A stretch of 64,000 nucleotides of DNA from assembly GCA_963780795.1 (NCBI GenBank), contig CAWADH010000013.1:248001-312000 (forward strand). The letters run 5' to 3'. Below the pieces are notes generated by a model, which saw only the letters and a program-made list of their open reading frames with translations, was not told the origin of the DNA and did no database searches. Below, piece after piece: positions 60,880 through 64,000 of the stretch. A program made the translations under genes and the position numbers. Every line of letters begins with the position of its first letter. Within the stretch, counting starts at the first letter, position 1. Source of the DNA: DATJGR01 sp963780795 (GTDB lineage: Bacteria; Pseudomonadota; Gammaproteobacteria; Pseudomonadales; Azotimanducaceae).

Positions 60880-62514
60880 ATGGCCGACGTCTTCATATCC
60901 TACGCATCGGAAGACCGCGCGCGCGTCGCGCCGCTTGTTGAAGCGCTCGAACGCCAGGGATGGAGCGTCTGGTGGGATCGCGGTATCAACGCGGGTCAGA
61001 AATTTGATGAAGTGATCGAGCACGAGCTCGAATCGGCGCGCTGCGTTGTGGTCGCCTGGACGCAGCGCTCGGTCAGTTCCGACTGGGTTCGCAACGAAGC
61101 GCTCGACGCGATGGAGCGCAAGGTCCTCATACCGGTTCGATTGGATGACGTTCGTCTGCCGATCGCGTTCAGGCGCGTGCAGACGTCGGATCTACTCGGC
61201 TGGCCCGGTTACCACGAACCCGCGCAGTACGCGGCGCTGATCCGCAGTGTCGCAGCCTACGTCGGTGCGTCACCGCGGACCAACCCCGAGCCCGTACGGG
61301 ATCGACCGTCGATCGCGGTGTTGCCGTTCACGAGCATGTTGTCCGATCCGGATGGCGATTTCATCGCGGACGGGTTGACCGAAGACCTCATCACCGCGCT
61401 CGCGAACACCTACGACATGTTCGTTATCGCGCGTCATTCGAGCTTCACGTACAAGTCTCGCGCGATCGACGTGCGCCAAGTGGGACGCGAACTCGGTGTC
61501 TCCTACGTTCTCGAGGGAAGCGTCAGGCAGTTCAAGGGAGAAATGCTGCGCGTCAGCGCGCAGCTGATCGAAACCGAAACCGGGACCAGCTTGTGGGCGG
61601 ACAGGTTCGACCGGCCTGCGGAAAGTCTGTTCGAAATGCAGGACGAGTTGATCACGCACGTCGGGTCCGCCACGAACGCGAAGATTCTCGGTCGCGAAGT
61701 TGCGCGTCCCGCTCGACCTTCGGAACGTTCGAGTATCGCTCTCTGGCGGATGGACCAACGACTCCGAACGGCAAACCTGCGTCAAGGAGAGCCGAACGTA
61801 GTCGCGTTCCGCAATGCCCTCGCTGATATCGACGCCGAGATGGCGTCCGCGCCCAACGTTGCGCTGCTGATCGCGCACAAAGCAGCAGTCATGGCCGCAC
61901 AAACTTCGAACTTCGTTGTGGAGAACCGGGACCAGGTGACTCAGGAGGCGTGTGCATTGGCGAGCGCGGCCCTAGGCATGGCGCCGGAAGACAATGAAGT
62001 GCGGACCCTGGCGGGGTTTGCCCTTGTCTATTGCAGCAACTACGCAGAAGGGATTCCGGTTCTCGAACGCGCGCTGCGGATCGATCCGAACTCCACTCTG
62101 GCCGCGTTCGACTTGGCTTATGCTTTGATCACGTCTCGTAAAGACGTCAAACGCGGTATGGAACTCGCGAACGAGATCATGCGTCGCGACCCGTTTGCTC
62201 GGGTGCGATCGGGATGTCTATTTTTGCAGGGCCTCGCGTACGCGGAGCAACGCGACCACGAATCCGCCGTTGCCCGACTCCGCGATTCCATTCGAGTACA
62301 GCCGCTGTTTCCGTGGGCCTGGATTCTGTTAGCGCTGTATCTCCTCCAGCTAGACCGCCATGACGAGGCTCTCGCCGCGATAGACGAAGTGCTTCGTTTG
62401 TTTCCAGCGCTGACTATCGATACCGTCGTGGCAACAACGCGACATGTTTCGGGGGATCAGTCTGCTGTAGCCACAGATCGATCACTTCGGCCGCTGTGGC
62501 CCGCACGCGCCTGA
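60880..62514 (+). CDS. TIR / TolB-like / TPR protein, soluble type
   Basis: The product is 544 aa. TIR domain at about 2-130: VFISYASEDRARVAPLVEALE, VWWDRG, and SSDWVRNEALDA with Glu73 at the catalytic position. TolB/FlgO-like domain at about 143-270 (PSIAVLPFTSMLSDPDGDFIADGLTEDLITAL, SYVLEGSVRQFKGEMLRVSAQL). TPR-like helices follow to the end. Unlike the two genes at 1-4033 it has no membrane helix, so it is cytosolic. A third member of this architecture in a separate repeat-bounded cassette. NADase or other activity is unproven. Confidence 0.87.
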   Translation: MADVFISYASEDRARVAPLVEALERQGWSVWWDRGINAGQKFDEVIEHELESARCVVVAWTQRSVSSDWVRNEALDAMERKVLIPVRLDDVRLPIAFRRVQTSDLLGWPGYHEPAQYAALIRSVAAYVGASPRTNPEPVRDRPSIAVLPFTSMLSDPDGDFIADGLTEDLITALANTYDMFVIARHSSFTYKSRAIDVRQVGRELGVSYVLEGSVRQFKGEMLRVSAQLIETETGTSLWADRFDRPAESLFEMQDELITHVGSATNAKILGREVARPARPSERSSIALWRMDQRLRTANLRQGEPNVVAFRNALADIDAEMASAPNVALLIAHKAAVMAAQTSNFVVENRDQVTQEACALASAALGMAPEDNEVRTLAGFALVYCSNYAEGIPVLERALRIDPNSTLAAFDLAYALITSRKDVKRGMELANEIMRRDPFARVRSGCLFLQGLAYAEQRDHESAVARLRDSIRVQPLFPWAWILLALYLLQLDRHDEALAAIDEVLRLFPALTIDTVVATTRHVSGDQSAVATDRSLRPLWPARA

Positions 62515-62579
62515 ATGGGTTCGTCAGGCGCACCAATCCAGTATTGTTAGCAATGAGAGCTTCTGCCACCGACTTGTTG

Positions 62580-62900
62580 AGGGTGGGCGACTCGTCATTC
62601 GGTACGACCATCGTGACACCGGACAATCGAGTTGATTTGACTTGGTCGCTGCCGAACACGCTCGGTGACATGGCTATGGATGCGGTGGGCATACTCGATG
62701 CATTCGGCACCGAATCCGCGGTTCAAGCTTTCACGACCAGTGGTGTGTTTAAGGGAATGCGGGACTCCGTCGAGTTGCTACGACGCGGCGATTGCTTTAC
62801 CTGCATGGCGGCGCATTTCGTGTGGGGAGCCCGCGCGAGGTGAATCGTCCGCCGCCTATTGCTGTCGAAGCCCGCGGCAGGGCGGGGACGTTAGCTCACT
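62580..62900 (+). pseudogene. Alpha/beta hydrolase debris, two fragments
   Basis: One frame reads VDLTWSLPNTLGDMAMDAVGILDAFG, like the helix before the nucleophile in alpha/beta hydrolases. A shift near 62800 is then needed to read LYLHGGAFRVGSPREV, the HGG oxyanion motif of esterases. The pieces come in the wrong order for one gene, so two remnants are probably joined. Between 62900 and 63070 I see nothing else. Confidence 0.4.
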
Positions 62901-63073
62901 ACTTAATTCGAGTAGATCCAGAAGCCCGCGATTGTCCACGTGGGCACAGCCAATGGGCCTCCGGGCATTTCCATGGGGCGTCCAGGACCGGCGACGCTCC
63001 TAGGATAGGCCGACCTGGTCGTATTGGGTGACGCACATCTGCTCGATCTCGCTAGGTTTCAGAGCATTGAGAT

Positions 63074-63665
63074 CTTCACCGCGGCAACTGCGGTGGAGAG
63101 GATCGGCTCGATCGCGTAGAGCGCCATCAAGCATTTCATGGCGGGCCACTACTCAGGTCGAAGCGAGATCGTCAGAAATCCCTCCCGAAGTTGAGGGGAT
63201 TTCTCCTTGTTTGCCGAGGACCCTTTCGCGACCTTACATAGTGGTTTGTCACTGTTTGAAAATCTGGGTTTGTCTGTTTGCGCGGCGTAGTCAGAATTCG
63301 ATTTGCACTACTTTTGCACGACGGTGTCGCACACACATCAGCCTAACGGGGAGCAGAATTATGAAAGCTAAGTGAAATCATGACGTTGGTGGCGGAGGGG
63401 GAGGGATTCGAACCCTCGAGGCGTTGCCGCCTGCTGATTTTCAAGTGCGGAATCCAACTCAACTCCCCACCGTAACCCATTGTTAACACTAAATTCTTAT
63501 GAGCTAAAAAGAGGCGGAAGAGTGGGGTTGCGTGCAGAGAGGTGCACTACTTTTGCACGACTGGATCGCTGGTTTCTAGCGGCTCTCCGATGCGACACGG
63601 TCGTTCAGACGTCATGGATGATCGAGTCGGTACAACAGGGACTCGAAGGGGCGAGAGGACCATCG
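63074..63665. repeat. tRNA-Ser-half repeat, copy 3
   Basis: Hairpin AGAAATCCC/GGGATTTCT (63174-63204) followed by CCTTGTTT, left arm (63303-63322), tRNA-Ser half, right arm (63541-63561). It shares a 5' extension (CCGCGGCAACTGCGGTGGAG) with copy 1. No coding frame with a recognised product is seen in 62901-64000. Confidence 0.75.
63390..63445 (-). other. tRNA-Ser(UGA) 3' half, copy 3
   Basis: Same 3' half as copies 1 and 2, ending CCCCTCC-G-CCA on the minus strand. No 5' half. Confidence 0.7.
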
Positions 63666-63836
63666 TATTTAGGTCCGGCGCCGCGGCGGAGCGAGCTCGA
63701 TTCGGTATCGTCAAGGAATGCGGATCGAGATCAGCTTCGATTTTGATCAAGAAATCAATCATTCTGCCGCGTGTCCGCGGGAACGCAGAATCGAACTGCC
63801 GACATGCGGATTTTCAGTGAACTGATTTCGTGATCT

Positions 63837-63910
63837 AGCGTGACCCAACGTGATCGAGACAAACGTTTAGGTGCGGATTCTTACCACCGCAGATCACGTT
63901 GAGTGACGCT
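63837..63910. repeat. Imperfect inverted repeat, 19-bp arms
   Basis: AGCGTGACCCAACGTGATC (63837-63855) and GATCACGTTGAGTGACGCT (63892-63910) pair at 17 of 19 positions around a 36-nt spacer. It could be a hairpin, an element end or a regulatory dyad. Confidence 0.5.
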
Positions 63911-64000
63911 GGGTGACGATAGATTGGGCACCTTAGTGGGCATCATCCAAAGACCCGAGCGTGTCCTAAGCAGGAGCCACAACGTCGTGGCGGAGGACGT

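Noticed and set aside
1..64000. Intact transposon or prophage
   Set aside because: No transposase, portal, terminase or capsid gene was seen; only an integrase fragment and att-like scars.

Overview
The window looks like accessory DNA from a high-GC beta-proteobacterium, most likely a Burkholderiaceae member close to Paraburkholderia/Caballeronia. This is inferred from gene families (a giant Ser/Thr kinase-AAA-GAF-PAS histidine kinase, an ergothioneine operon, an isoquinoline-type molybdo-oxidoreductase, a gluconate-dehydrogenase-like GMC/cytochrome set) and not from a marker gene. No rRNA and no complete tRNA gene is visible. The tRNA-like pieces are 3' halves, as left behind by integrating elements.

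Layout. 1-7.5 kb: two tandem TIR / TolB-like / TPR genes (minus strand, the second frameshifted) diverge from a two-TM RCK-RyR-SLOG protein. This segment ends at a truncated tyrosine integrase and a tRNA-Leu 3'-end remnant. 7.7-12.9 kb: a TetR/Coq4-like divergent pair with twin palindromic operators, then gene debris and the first copy of a ~0.5 kb repeat holding a tRNA-Ser 3' half. 12.9-59.4 kb: a dense block of redox and detoxification genes: aldo/keto reductase, crotonase-fold proteins, DJ-1/PfpI, DsbA-like, two cytochrome P460 genes, EmrAB-type efflux, MOSC-ferredoxin reductase, flavin reductase, VOC protein, alpha/beta hydrolase, IorAB, cupins, MsrA, Dps, porin, GMC/gluconate-dehydrogenase set, EgtBD, SrpA-like catalase, quinone oxidoreductase. 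Three histidine kinases with a shared HExxQP phosphoacceptor box, two FixJ-like response regulators and three AraC proteins lie among them. 59.5-63.7 kb: second and third copies of the tRNA-Ser-half repeat bracket a 3.6 kb cassette with a cupin, a third TIR-TolB-TPR gene and esterase debris.

How it works together (inference). Twelve copies of one motif, about CRATACCWWNGTSYAAT, lie 50-120 bp upstream of eleven transcription units between 15.6 and 51.7 kb. All are oriented the same way relative to the gene they precede, and I saw none outside that block. This suggests a stress regulon carried on an island bounded by tRNA-Ser-half repeats and driven by a FixJ/NarL-type regulator plus the resident kinases. 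Separately, the TIR proteins beside a membrane RyR-SLOG protein resemble the logic of Thoeris defence (a TIR makes a cyclic ADP-ribose signal that a SLOG protein senses), here with a putative membrane effector. These are the two candidates for an undescribed system.

Several genes carry single frameshifts (second TIR gene, small membrane protein, first P460, GMC subunit). Either these are decaying genes or the assembly has indel errors, so read confirmation is advisable before interpreting them.
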